Below are positions 36,972 to 45,246 of a stretch of DNA of 64,000 nt, piece after piece. Origin of the DNA: Hydrogenophaga sp. (lineage in GTDB: Bacteria > Pseudomonadota > Gammaproteobacteria > Burkholderiales > Burkholderiaceae_C). The stretch's first letter is position 1; the number at the start of each line of letters is the position of its first letter. The position numbers were made by a program, and so were the translations under genes. The stretch covers positions 82,381 to 146,380 of the forward strand of contig NZ_WVZN01000009.1 of the NCBI RefSeq assembly GCF_011772445.1. Reading direction: 5' to 3'. Under the pieces are notes generated by a model that ran no database searches, was not told the DNA's origin, and worked only from the letters and a program-made list of their open reading frames with translations.

Positions 36972-38173
36972 GGTTCGGGCAGCGTGGGATGGGCGGAGGC
37001 AGGCGTGACGACGCGGCGTGCCAGCCACCGCAACAGCGCCTGGCCGGCGAAGTAGCCCAGCGCCAGGCACAGGGCCGTGCCGCTGAGGCCGATGGGCCCG
37101 ATGAGCAGGGCACCGACGCCTCCGGTGAGCATCAGGCCTGCATAGACGAGCGCGTACTGCAGCGTGGCCACGAGCGGCATGTTGGCCGGAGGCGTGGCGA
37201 GCACGATGTCGCTCTGCAAGCGGAAGAAGGCGAGTTCGAAGCAGAAGAAGTAGACGAAGTAGCTGGTGAAGCTGGCGGCGACGCCGGGCAGCTCGCAGGC
37301 CGCGAGCATGGCGATGGCACAGACGGGGGTGACCACCGCCAGGCCCGGTGCGCGCTGACGGCGGCTGAGCGCGCTGTAGGCCAGTGCCCCCAACACCGCC
37401 GCGAGGCTGGCGGTGATCTGGAGCACGCCGACATGGAAGGTTCCGGGCAATCCCAGGTGGTGGGCGGGCAAGGCCACGCGGGAGAGGTTGTAGAAGCCTT
37501 GGAAGCAGGCGCCGAGCAGCACGAAGCCCAGCAGGCTGTCGCGCAGCGCGGGGGTGTGCCGCAGCAGCGCCACGGCGTGCGTGAGGCTGGCGGTGGAGCG
37601 CTCGCCGGTGGCATCGGGCGCCGGGTGCGGCAGCCACAGCGCGCAGGCGGCCGCCAGGCCCATGAGCGAGGTGGTGGCGAGGGCGGCGCCCGAGAGGGTG
37701 AGCCGGCCCGGAAAGAAGGCGAGGAGGGCACCGGCCAGGGCGCCCGCAATGAACTGCGCGGTGAGGGTGAGTGGCACGGTGTGGCGCACGTCCTGCGCGC
37801 TGAAGTAGCGCTTGATGGCCACGATGCGGGCCACGCGCTGCAGGGCATCGAGCGTGCCCACCACGGCCGCGCCGATCAGCACGCTCCAGGTGCTCAGGGT
37901 GGTGGCCAGGAACAACACGGCGCAGCCGCACGCGCCTGCCGCGTTGGCTGCGAACAGCAGAGGGCGCGGCCCTACGCGCGCGGCCACTTGGTTGAGCTGA
38001 AAGGCCAGCAGCACGGGCATCACCAGGGGCGCGACGAGCACGAACTCGGAGACCAGCAGATTGTCGAGCGTGTGGTAGGCGTGCTGGGCGAGGTAGAGGT
38101 AGACGAACATGCTCGCCGAAATGGCGGACAGGTTGATGGTCCACAGCAGAGCCGTCAGGCGCCGGGTGCTCAC
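36968..38173 (-). CDS. MFS exporter of the candidate biosynthetic cluster
   Basis: A 401-residue membrane protein with about 12 helices and a major-facilitator profile (for example QLNQVAARVGPRPLLFAANAAG in the first half). The family is not one I can name. It is flanked by the ATP-grasp gene (overlap) and the dioxygenase gene (13-base gap), so export of, and self-protection from, the cluster product is the natural reading. Confidence 0.78.
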   Translation of the reverse strand: MSTRRLTALLWTINLSAISASMFVYLYLAQHAYHTLDNLLVSEFVLVAPLVMPVLLAFQLNQVAARVGPRPLLFAANAAGACGCAVLFLATTLSTWSVLIGAAVVGTLDALQRVARIVAIKRYFSAQDVRHTVPLTLTAQFIAGALAGALLAFFPGRLTLSGAALATTSLMGLAAACALWLPHPAPDATGERSTASLTHAVALLRHTPALRDSLLGFVLLGACFQGFYNLSRVALPAHHLGLPGTFHVGVLQITASLAAVLGALAYSALSRRQRAPGLAVVTPVCAIAMLAACELPGVAASFTSYFVYFFCFELAFFRLQSDIVLATPPANMPLVATLQYALVYAGLMLTGGVGALLIGPIGLSGTALCLALGYFAGQALLRWLARRVVTPASAHPTLPEP

Positions 38174-38186
38174 CGGAAGGCGCTCC

Positions 38187-38888
38187 TCATGCGGGCACGG
38201 GCTCGTGGTTCAGCGCGCCCAGCCGGCGCTCGAATTCCTCGCCGTAGCGGCGCCGTTCCCAGGCATTGAACGAGACGATCATGATGTCGCGATGCCCCGG
38301 CCCCGGGCCAGCGGGCAGGATGTCGGTGGCGTGGTGCCACATCCTGTCGTCGGCCATGACGATGGCTTCCTGCGGCTGCAGCACGTCTTCGAAGAAGCAG
38401 GGGCCGCCGCCCGTGGGCATGAGCTGGCTCACGCCGCCGGTGATGTTGTGGCGCGAGAAGATGGCGTTCATGACGAAGTCGTGGCCGTCGCGGTGTGGGC
38501 CTTCGGGCACGGCGATGCCCTTGATGTCGGTAGAGGTGATCACCCGCACCTGGTGCACGTTGATCTGGTAGAGCCGGTCCTGTTCGAGCCAGGCGGCGCG
38601 GGCGCCCGCCGCCACCTGGGGCGTGGGGTCGAAGCGGATCGGCTCGAACTCGCGGCGCACGCCGCCCACCACGCCGTTGTACTGGCGGGACTGGATGAAG
38701 GGCCGGTGCGGCAGCCGTTCCGTGCGCCAGTCGTCTCCTTCGTACCAGAGACGGAACTGTGAGAAGCGACGGTAGCGCTGCGAGCCGCCGGTATAGGGGT
38801 CGAGGGGGAGCGTGTCGAACTCGCGCATGGCGTCGTCGGACAGCGGTGGAACGGTGAAGCGGGCGTAGGGGCGGATGGGGTCGGACAT
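38187..38888 (-). CDS. 2-oxoglutarate/Fe(II) dioxygenase, isoleucine-dioxygenase-like family
   Basis: A 233-residue protein of the small 2OG-Fe dioxygenase family that includes the Bacillus L-isoleucine 4-hydroxylase. Iron ligands are His132 and Asp134 in GPHRDGHDFV and a distal His in MWHHATD (185 or 186); Arg200 in GHRDIMIVSFNAW is placed to bind 2-oxoglutarate. RQYNGVVGGVRREFEPI is another family segment. These enzymes hydroxylate free amino acids. Within this operon it probably hydroxylates the precursor or product of the aminotransferase. Confidence 0.83.
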   Translation of the reverse strand: MSDPIRPYARFTVPPLSDDAMREFDTLPLDPYTGGSQRYRRFSQFRLWYEGDDWRTERLPHRPFIQSRQYNGVVGGVRREFEPIRFDPTPQVAAGARAAWLEQDRLYQINVHQVRVITSTDIKGIAVPEGPHRDGHDFVMNAIFSRHNITGGVSQLMPTGGGPCFFEDVLQPQEAIVMADDRMWHHATDILPAGPGPGHRDIMIVSFNAWERRRYGEEFERRLGALNHEPVPA

Positions 38889-38936
38889 GGGACTGGTTTC
38901 GGAGTGGGTACGTGCGGGGGGTGTGATGAAGGGAGA

Positions 38937-40286
38937 TCAGGCGGCGGCAGGTTCGCGTTCGGCTGCACAGGCCCGCAGGGCCTCCCCGATGCGTTGCATG
39001 GCCTTGTCGATGTCGTCGTCGCTGATCGTGAGCGCCGGCAGCAGGCGCATCACGGCACCGTGGCGCCCGCCGGTTTCCACGATGACGCCCTGGTGGAAGC
39101 AGGCGCGCTTGAGGCGGCGGGCCAGGGCGCCGTCGGGCGCGCCGTCGCGAGGGCTCACGATCTCCAGGCCCAGCATGAGGCCGCGGCCGCGGATGTCGCC
39201 GAGGCAGGGGAAGGTGCCGGCGAGTTCACGCAGGCCCTGGCGCAGCCGCTCGCCGCTGGCGGCGGCGCGCGCAGGCAGGTCGTGGTCGCGCAGGAAGCGC
39301 ATCGTGGCCGCGCCAGCGGCCAGCGCGATCTGGTTGCCGCGGAAGGTGCCCGCGTGCGCACCGGGCAGCCAGGCGTCGTGGCGCTGGTGGTAGGCAAGCA
39401 CCGCGAGCGGAAAGCCACCACCCAGGGCCTTGGACAGCACGATCGCGTCGGGCACGATGCCCGCGATCTCGTGCGCGAACATCTGACCACTGCGGCCGAA
39501 GCCGGTCTGCACCTCGTCAATGACAAGAGGGACGCCATGGCGCGCGGTGATATCGCGCAGCCCGCGCAACCAGCGGGCCGAGGCGGGGATGCAGCCGCCT
39601 TCGCCCTGGATGGCCTCGACCATGACCAGGGCGGGCGGGGTGATGCCGCTTTCGGGGTCGCCGAGCGCGCGGTCGAGGTAGCGCAGGCTCAGGGTCTCGC
39701 CTTCTTCACCGCCGACGCCGAAGGGGCAATGCCGCGCGTGGGGGAAGGGGAACGGAAAGAAGTGCACGCCGGCGCCCGAGTGCGGCACGGGCGTCTTGGG
39801 GCCCAGGTTGCCCATGAGCGCCATGGCACCGGCCGTCATGCCGTGGTACGCGCCGTGGAAGGCGATGACCGCGTGGCGCCCGGTGGCCGTCTTGAAGAGC
39901 TTGAGCGCGGCCTCGACGGCGTCGGCGCCGCAAGGGCCGCAGAACTGCAGGCGGCAGTCGCGCGCGAAGGCGGGGGGCAGGGTGCTCAGGAGCTGCTCGA
40001 TGAAGTCCAGCTTGCTGGGTGTGGCGAGGTCGAGCCCCTGCTGAAGGTGGCCGGCGCCGAGGAATTCACCCACCGCAGCCATGACGGTGGGGTGGTTGTG
40101 GCCCAGCGGCAGGGCGCCCGCGCAGGCCAGCAGATCGATGTAGTCGCGGCCATCGCTGTCCCAGATGGTGGAGAGCGAACCCCGCGTGAACAGGCGGTCG
40201 AACGTGCGCGCGTAGGTGCGGGCGTTGGACTCGCGCTCGGCGACGAGCTTCAAACCCTTGCTGCAGGCGGTGGCGGATGGGGTCAT
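38937..40286 (-). CDS. Class III aminotransferase, diaminobutyrate-2-oxoglutarate type
   Basis: A 449-residue PLP aminotransferase. GPCGADAVEAALK (117-129), AFHGAYHGMT (142-151), EAIQGEGG (224-231), Asp257 in VIDEVQTGFGRSG and the PLP Lys286 in VLSKALGGG follow the EctB/DABA-aminotransferase pattern, so it may form 2,4-diaminobutyrate from aspartate semialdehyde. No ectA or ectC is adjacent, which argues against ectoine synthesis. The ATG at 40286 matches the family start; the longer frame reads into the intergenic gap. First enzyme gene of the operon, 108 bases downstream of the LuxR-type gene. Confidence 0.82.
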   Translation of the reverse strand: MTPSATACSKGLKLVAERESNARTYARTFDRLFTRGSLSTIWDSDGRDYIDLLACAGALPLGHNHPTVMAAVGEFLGAGHLQQGLDLATPSKLDFIEQLLSTLPPAFARDCRLQFCGPCGADAVEAALKLFKTATGRHAVIAFHGAYHGMTAGAMALMGNLGPKTPVPHSGAGVHFFPFPFPHARHCPFGVGGEEGETLSLRYLDRALGDPESGITPPALVMVEAIQGEGGCIPASARWLRGLRDITARHGVPLVIDEVQTGFGRSGQMFAHEIAGIVPDAIVLSKALGGGFPLAVLAYHQRHDAWLPGAHAGTFRGNQIALAAGAATMRFLRDHDLPARAAASGERLRQGLRELAGTFPCLGDIRGRGLMLGLEIVSPRDGAPDGALARRLKRACFHQGVIVETGGRHGAVMRLLPALTISDDDIDKAMQRIGEALRACAAEREPAAA

Positions 40287-40394
40287 GGCGGGCGGTGGTG
40301 GGAGGTGGCGGGGCCGCATTCGAGCACCCTGGCCGGGCACCGCCTACTACCTGATCGGGCAGTGGCGCGGCCCGCGCAGGGCACTCGCCCGTGC

Positions 40395-41051
40395 TCAGTG
40401 CAGCAGGCCCATCAGCACGGCCTTGACCACGGCCGCCGTCTTGTTGGCCACGCCTAGCTTGTGGGTGGCGTTCTTGATGTGGAACTTGATGGTGTTCTCG
40501 GAGATGGTGAGGATTTGAGCCACCTCGGTGGAGGTCTTGCCGACGGCGGTCCAGCGCAGCACCTCGCGCTCGCGCTCGGTGAGGGTGGCGCTGCGGGTGG
40601 GCCGTTCGATGCGCAGCATGGCGTCGTGGATGGCCTTGCTGACCAGGGACAGCAGTGGCTCCACGTGCTGCAGGTCGCCATCGTCGGGCGGCGGCCCCTC
40701 GCGTGTGAGACTGAAGATGCCGCGCACACCGAGGGCACGGGGGGAGGACACGCCCTGCGCCCAGCCCGCGCCGTTGGCAGATGCCCGCCACACGAAGGGC
40801 AGGTTGGAGAACCGGCAGTGCGCGATGGCCGGATCGGCGTCGGCGCGGCTGAGGTCGTGCGGGGGCCGCGAGATCAGGTGGTTGTGCAGGGTGAGCACCA
40901 CCGCCCGCGAGTGCAGCAGCCAGGTGCTTTGCAAATAGCAGAAGCGCTCGAAGCCGAGCGCTTGCGCGGCGTCGCTGGCGATCGACGTCAGTTCCTGTCG
41001 GTTCGTTGCGGTCTGTGCCCGGCCGAGCCAGTGCCTGTGCCATGCGTCCAT
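40395..41051 (-). CDS. LuxR-type regulator with diverged autoinducer-binding domain
   Basis: A 218-residue regulator. Residues ~1-145 resemble the autoinducer-binding domain: a DP pair (in ADADPAIAHC), FVW after it and GVRGIFSLTRE match the Asp70-Pro71, Trp85 and Gly113 regions of AHL receptors, but the usual Trp57/Tyr61 positions appear replaced. The C-terminal GerE-type HTH (about 156-205, LTEREREVLRWTAVGKTSTEVA) is intact. No luxI synthase lies in the window, so it would be a LuxR solo. The ATG at 41051 is preferred to a TTG at 41096. It precedes the aminotransferase on the same strand and probably controls it. Confidence 0.82.
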   Translation of the reverse strand: MDAWHRHWLGRAQTATNRQELTSIASDAAQALGFERFCYLQSTWLLHSRAVVLTLHNHLISRPPHDLSRADADPAIAHCRFSNLPFVWRASANGAGWAQGVSSPRALGVRGIFSLTREGPPPDDGDLQHVEPLLSLVSKAIHDAMLRIERPTRSATLTEREREVLRWTAVGKTSTEVAQILTISENTIKFHIKNATHKLGVANKTAAVVKAVLMGLLH

Positions 41052-41126
41052 GCGCTCGTCCCCACCCTGTTGCTTCGGGGGCGCAGTCTCGCGCAAGAGG
41101 CGCGAGCAATCATGACGGAGGTGTGA

Positions 41127-42506
41127 TCACATGGCGCGCGGCGCCTGCGCAGAAGTCGGATGGATGCGCTGGATCGGCGCGGCGGCCACGGCCTCGCGGG
41201 CGAGCTCGCGGGCGCGGTGCATCAGGGCTCGCGCATCCCAGTCCACGGGCCAGCCCTGCCACAGGCGCAGGCGGCCCTGCACCAGCACGGCCTCGATCTG
41301 GCCGCGGTGGGCCAGGCGCACCAGCTCCCAGCCCAGGTCCCAGGACGGCGTGAGCTCGGGTACGTCGAGGTCGATGAGCAGGGCGTCGGCCGCCAGGCCC
41401 GGGGCGATGCGCCCGGTGACCCGCGCCAGGCCCGCCGCGTCGGCGCCCGCAGCGGTGGCCATGGCGAGCCAGGTCCAGCCGGCGCCGGTGGAGAAATCGC
41501 CCACGTCCATGCCACTGGTGAGGCGTTGCGCGGTCTCGGCCGCGTCCATCAGGCGAAAACCGTCGCTGCGCGTGCCGTCGGTGCCCAGGCCCATCCGGAT
41601 GCCCAGGCCGTGCATCAGCAGCGCGGGCGCCACGGCGTTGCCTTTCCAGCTGCTGGCCACGGGGTTGTAGCTGACGGCCGCGCCGCTGTCGCGCAGCAGG
41701 GCGAGTTCGTGCGGCGTGACCATGGTGGCGTGTGCGGCCAGCAGCTCGGGGCCGAGGGCGCGCGCCTGGTGCAGCACTTCCAGCGGGCGCCGGCCGCGCG
41801 CGATGAGCGAGCGTTCGATGGAGGCCAGGTGTTCGTTGAGGTGCACCTGGAACACCGCGCCGGCCTCGCGGCACAACGCGGCCACGCGGGCCAGCATGGC
41901 GTCGCCGGCTGCCTCGGGGATGGAGATGGCCAGCGAGGCGTGGAGCAGACCCTCGGGGTGGTGGGCGCTCAGGTGGCGCTCGGCCTCGCGCACGATGTTC
42001 GCTGCGGCCGCCTCGTCCAGGCCGGCGTCGTTGCAGGTGCGCGCGAGCACGCAGCGGATGCCGCTTTCCCGCACGGCGGCCTCCAGCGCCTGCAGGCCCA
42101 GCTCGGATCGCGTGCCGGCGTCGCACACGGTGGTGAAGCCGCCGCGCAGCGCCTCCAGCGCGGCCAGGCGGGCCGAGACGTGCAGGGCCTCCTCACTCAG
42201 GTGCTGCTCCAGCGGCACCCAGATGCGGCGGAAGATCTCCGACGGCTCGCCGAAGGCCAGGGCCTTGCCGAAGGACTGCGTGAGGTGGTGGTGGGTGTCG
42301 ATGAAGCCCGGCATGAGCAGGCGACGCGGCAGGTCGACGGGTGTGAGGCCGGGGTGGCGTTGCACCACCTCATCGGTGGGGCCGATGTCGGCGAAATGGC
42401 CATCGCGCAGCAGCACGGCCAGGCCGGCTTGCGGCACCTCGTCGATGAGGGTGAGTTCGGGGCGCAGCAGCGCTTCAGGGGCGCCGAGGGCGGTTCTCAG
42501 GTCCAT
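41127..42506 (-). CDS. Amidohydrolase (TrzA/AtzB/guanine-deaminase-like)
   Basis: A 459-residue metal-dependent hydrolase. Metal ligands are in PGFIDTHHHLTQSF (residue ~70), VHLNEHLAS, AHATMVTPHE and LGTDGTRSD, the order seen in the deaminase/chlorohydrolase branch acting on nitrogen heterocycles. The substrate is unknown. It is the last gene of the operon with the TauE-type permease and the Bug-type binding protein, so the compound probably enters through those and is hydrolysed here. Confidence 0.82.
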   Translation of the reverse strand: MDLRTALGAPEALLRPELTLIDEVPQAGLAVLLRDGHFADIGPTDEVVQRHPGLTPVDLPRRLLMPGFIDTHHHLTQSFGKALAFGEPSEIFRRIWVPLEQHLSEEALHVSARLAALEALRGGFTTVCDAGTRSELGLQALEAAVRESGIRCVLARTCNDAGLDEAAAANIVREAERHLSAHHPEGLLHASLAISIPEAAGDAMLARVAALCREAGAVFQVHLNEHLASIERSLIARGRRPLEVLHQARALGPELLAAHATMVTPHELALLRDSGAAVSYNPVASSWKGNAVAPALLMHGLGIRMGLGTDGTRSDGFRLMDAAETAQRLTSGMDVGDFSTGAGWTWLAMATAAGADAAGLARVTGRIAPGLAADALLIDLDVPELTPSWDLGWELVRLAHRGQIEAVLVQGRLRLWQGWPVDWDARALMHRARELAREAVAAAPIQRIHPTSAQAPRAM

Positions 42507-42521
42507 GGCGGGCTTTCGTGG

Positions 42522-43262
42522 TCAGGCGAGAAGGAACCAGGCGCCGGTGGCCAGCAGCACGGCGGCCGTGGCGGCCTGCAGCGGCCGGGGGTTGGCGCGG
42601 CGCGCCAGGCGGCGGCCGGCCCAGGCGCCCAGCAGCAGGGCGACGGCGATGGTGGCGCCCAGGCGCCAGTCGAGCCGGCCAGCCAGGGCGTGCGCGCCGC
42701 TGGCGGCGACGGCGATGGGCAACTGGATGACCTGTGCGGCGACGATGGCGCGCGACAGCGGGCGTCGCATGAGCATGAGGATGGGCAGCAGCATCACCGG
42801 GCCGCCGGTGCCCGACAGCGCCGAGCCCAGGCCCACGCCCAGGCCCAGTGCGATCTGCCCGCCCAGGCCGGGCCAGGGGTGGTCGGCGCGGGGGTAGGGC
42901 CGGTGCAGGCGCCACAGCGCATGCGCGCCTGAGGCCAGCGCGAGCAGGCCGATCCAGCCGCGCACCGCGTCGCCTGGTGCCCAGGCGGCGAGCGCGGCGC
43001 CCGCGCCCGCGCCGAGCAGGGCCGTGAGCATGAGCGGCGCGTCGCGTTGCAGGTGCGCGAGCGCGCCCGAGGCCTTGCCTGTGAGCGCGTAGGCGCCGGT
43101 GACGAGAAAGGCCAGGCTGGAGGCGGCAATGGCCTCGGGCAGGGGCACGCCCAACAGGCTGCTGAGCGCGGGCACCACCAGCACGCCGCCGATGGACGTG
43201 GCGCCGATGGCCGCGCCGGCCAGCGCGATCACGGCCCAGGCGAGGGCTTCGGTGCCGGTCAT
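42522..43262 (-). CDS. TauE/SafE-family membrane permease
   Basis: A 246-residue inner-membrane protein with about eight helices and the two inverted family repeats (GATSIGGVLVVPALSSLLGVPLPEAIAASS and GLGSALSGTGGPVMLLP). The family moves sulfite, sulfonates or organic anions. It lies 10 bases after the Bug protein gene and 15 before the amidohydrolase. Confidence 0.87.
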   Translation of the reverse strand: MTGTEALAWAVIALAGAAIGATSIGGVLVVPALSSLLGVPLPEAIAASSLAFLVTGAYALTGKASGALAHLQRDAPLMLTALLGAGAGAALAAWAPGDAVRGWIGLLALASGAHALWRLHRPYPRADHPWPGLGGQIALGLGVGLGSALSGTGGPVMLLPILMLMRRPLSRAIVAAQVIQLPIAVAASGAHALAGRLDWRLGATIAVALLLGAWAGRRLARRANPRPLQAATAAVLLATGAWFLLA

Positions 43263-43272
43263 GCAGGGTCTG

Positions 43273-44268
43273 TCATTCCGGTTTGATGTCGGCGGCCTTC
43301 ACGGCGGCGGCCAGGGTCTCGCGCTCGCGCTTGAGCAGGGCGCCGAACGCGTCGCGCTCCACGCTCAGGGGCCGCAGGCCGGCGGTGTTCATCTTCTCGA
43401 CCACGGCCGGGTCCTTGAGCACGTCGCGCAGGCCATCGGCCACGCGCTGCACGATGGCCGCGTCCGTGCCGGCGGGCGCGAACAGGCCGTACCAGGCGTC
43501 CACGTCGACCGATTTCAGGGCGGGGGTCTCCGCCAGCGCGGGGATCTCCGGCATGGACGGCCAGCGCTGGCGCGTGGTGACGCCGTAGGCCTTCACCTTG
43601 CCGTCCTTGATGAAGGGCTGCGCGAGCGAGATCGGCATGACCGCGAGTTCGATCAGGCCGGCCGACAACTCGGTGAGCACCTGTGGGCCGTTCTTGTAAG
43701 GCACATGCACGATGTCCACGCCTGCGCCGAGCTTGATGATTTCGGCCGTCAGGTGCATGGACGTGCCCACGCCGTCGGTGCCGTAGTTGAGCTTGCCGGG
43801 CGCCTGCCGCGCGGCGGCGATGAGTTCGGTCGTGCCGGCGGCGCCGAGCTTCGGACTGCCGATGAGCACGAAGGGCGAGCTGGCCACGGTGGCGATGGGC
43901 GCGAAGTCCTTGAAGACGTCGTAGCGGACGATGGAGGGCTTGACGACCGGTGCCACATTGATCGGGCTGGCCACGGCGAACAGCAGGGTGTAGCCGTCGG
44001 CCGCGGCGCGGGCCACGCGCTGGGTGCCGATGGTGCCGGAGGCGCCGGCCACGTTTTCGACGACGAACGGCTGCTTCATGCGCTCGCTCAGCGCCTGCAG
44101 GGTGAGGCGCGCGGCGGCGTCCACGCTGCCGCCCGGTGCGAAAGGCACCACGACGGTGACGGCGCGGCTGGGGTAGCCGGCGGCCTGCGCCAGGCTGGTG
44201 CCGGCCGCGCTGGCCAGCGCGGCGGCGAGGATGAGGCGGCGGGAAAGGGCGCGGAACGGGGTGGACAT
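43273..44268 (-). CDS. Bug/TctC-family periplasmic binding protein
   Basis: A 331-residue solute receptor. A signal peptide ending near AQAAG is followed by the Bug signatures YPSRAVTVVVPFAPGGSVD, VVENVAGASGTIG and KLNYGTDGVGTSMH. Such proteins bind carboxylated or aromatic compounds and are greatly expanded in Burkholderiales. The usual TctA/TctB permease genes are not adjacent; the TauE-type permease is. AGGAG precedes the ATG at 44268. First gene of the operon facing the GntR regulator. Confidence 0.9.
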   Translation of the reverse strand: MSTPFRALSRRLILAAALASAAGTSLAQAAGYPSRAVTVVVPFAPGGSVDAAARLTLQALSERMKQPFVVENVAGASGTIGTQRVARAAADGYTLLFAVASPINVAPVVKPSIVRYDVFKDFAPIATVASSPFVLIGSPKLGAAGTTELIAAARQAPGKLNYGTDGVGTSMHLTAEIIKLGAGVDIVHVPYKNGPQVLTELSAGLIELAVMPISLAQPFIKDGKVKAYGVTTRQRWPSMPEIPALAETPALKSVDVDAWYGLFAPAGTDAAIVQRVADGLRDVLKDPAVVEKMNTAGLRPLSVERDAFGALLKRERETLAAAVKAADIKPE

Positions 44269-44317
44269 GTGAAACTCCTGACAAAGTGGAGGGGCACCCG
44301 GCGGGTGGTCGGATTCA

Positions 44318-44333
44318 ACTTGATATAACAAGT
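44318..44333. promoter_or_regulatory. Candidate GntR operator in divergent promoter
   Basis: Near-perfect dyad ACTTGATATAACAAGT (14 of 16 positions symmetric) lies in the 66-base gap between the Bug gene and the GntR gene, ending one base before the GntR start codon. The AT-rich centre could double as a -10 for the regulator gene. Likely the site of autoregulation. Confidence 0.6.
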
Positions 44334-44334
44334 C

Positions 44335-45093
44335 ATGACAAGTGAAGCAAACACCGTTCCAGGATCAGCGACACCCGCGGGCAACGGCCTGACCTTGCGC
44401 GCCCAGGTTCGCGAGGCGCTGCGCACGGGCATTCTGCGCGGCGACTGGCGCACCCACGAGCGCCTGCCGAGCGAGAACGAGCTGATCGAGCGGCACGGGG
44501 TCAGCCGCATCACCGTGCGCCAGGCGCTGGCCGACCTGGCGGGCGATGGCCTGATCGTGCGCGTGCAGGGCAAGGGCTCCTTCGTGGCGCCGGCGCCGGT
44601 GCGCCAGGAGCTCTCGCGCCTGCAGGGCCTGTCGGAGGCCCTGGGCGGGCAGGGGCGCGAGGTGCTTACCCGCGTGCTCTCGCTGGGCCGGGCCGGACTT
44701 CCGGCGCGCGCCGCCCAGGCCCTGGGCCTGCCGGCGGGCACGCCCTGCGTCGAGCTGCAGACCCTGCGCTTCGCCGACGGGCAGCCGCTGTCGCTCAACG
44801 GCATCTGGATCGAACCCACCGTGGGCGACACGCTGGACGAGGCCGCGCTGGCGCAGACCGACCTGCTGACGATTTACGAGAGCGCGCTCAACCTGCGCGT
44901 GACGCGCGCGGCCGTGGACATCGGCGCGGCGCTGGCCACGGCGCGCCAGCGCAAGCTGCTGGGCCTGGGTGAGCCGGCGGCGGTGCTGCGGGTGGAGCGC
45001 ACGGTGTTCACCACGGACGACCGGCCGCTGCACTTCGAGGCCAGCACCTACCGGCCCGAGGCCTTCAGCTACCGGCTGGAACTGGCGCGTTAG
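44335..45093 (+). CDS. GntR/HutC-type regulator with UTRA domain
   Basis: A 252-residue regulator: winged HTH (about 20-85; LPSENELIERHGVSRITVRQALADL, GKGSFVAP) and a UTRA ligand-binding domain (about 95-250; LSRLQGLSEALGGQGREVLTRVL, then LNGIWIEPTVGD). HutC-type regulators sense small carboxylates, sugars or amino-acid breakdown products. It diverges from the Bug-TauE-amidohydrolase operon and probably represses it. It has no Shine-Dalgarno. Confidence 0.88.
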   Translation: MTSEANTVPGSATPAGNGLTLRAQVREALRTGILRGDWRTHERLPSENELIERHGVSRITVRQALADLAGDGLIVRVQGKGSFVAPAPVRQELSRLQGLSEALGGQGREVLTRVLSLGRAGLPARAAQALGLPAGTPCVELQTLRFADGQPLSLNGIWIEPTVGDTLDEAALAQTDLLTIYESALNLRVTRAAVDIGAALATARQRKLLGLGEPAAVLRVERTVFTTDDRPLHFEASTYRPEAFSYRLELAR

Positions 45094-45246
45094 GCGGGGA
45101 GCGAGGGGAGCCGCGCCGTGCCGTCTGGCGGGATGCGGGGTGGACGGCGGAGGCGCCGCCCAAGTGGCCCCCTGCGACGGGCGGGCACGGAGCTATCGTC
45201 GCCCCTCCCGCCGCATGGCGATCCGCAGACAACACCCCGTTCACCC

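Noticed and set aside
38937..40286. Ectoine biosynthesis (EctB)
   Set aside because: The aminotransferase resembles EctB, but no ectA, ectC or ectD lies nearby and the neighbours suggest another product.
40340..40370. Possible lux box (CTGATCGGGCAG) between the LuxR-type gene and the aminotransferase gene
   Set aside because: The CTG and CAG halves are only 6 bases apart, whereas lux boxes have about 10; symmetry is weak.
41051..41096. TTG start adding 15 residues to the LuxR-type protein
   Set aside because: The ATG at 41051 starts with family-like sequence and has an upstream purine-rich stretch; the added residues are low complexity.
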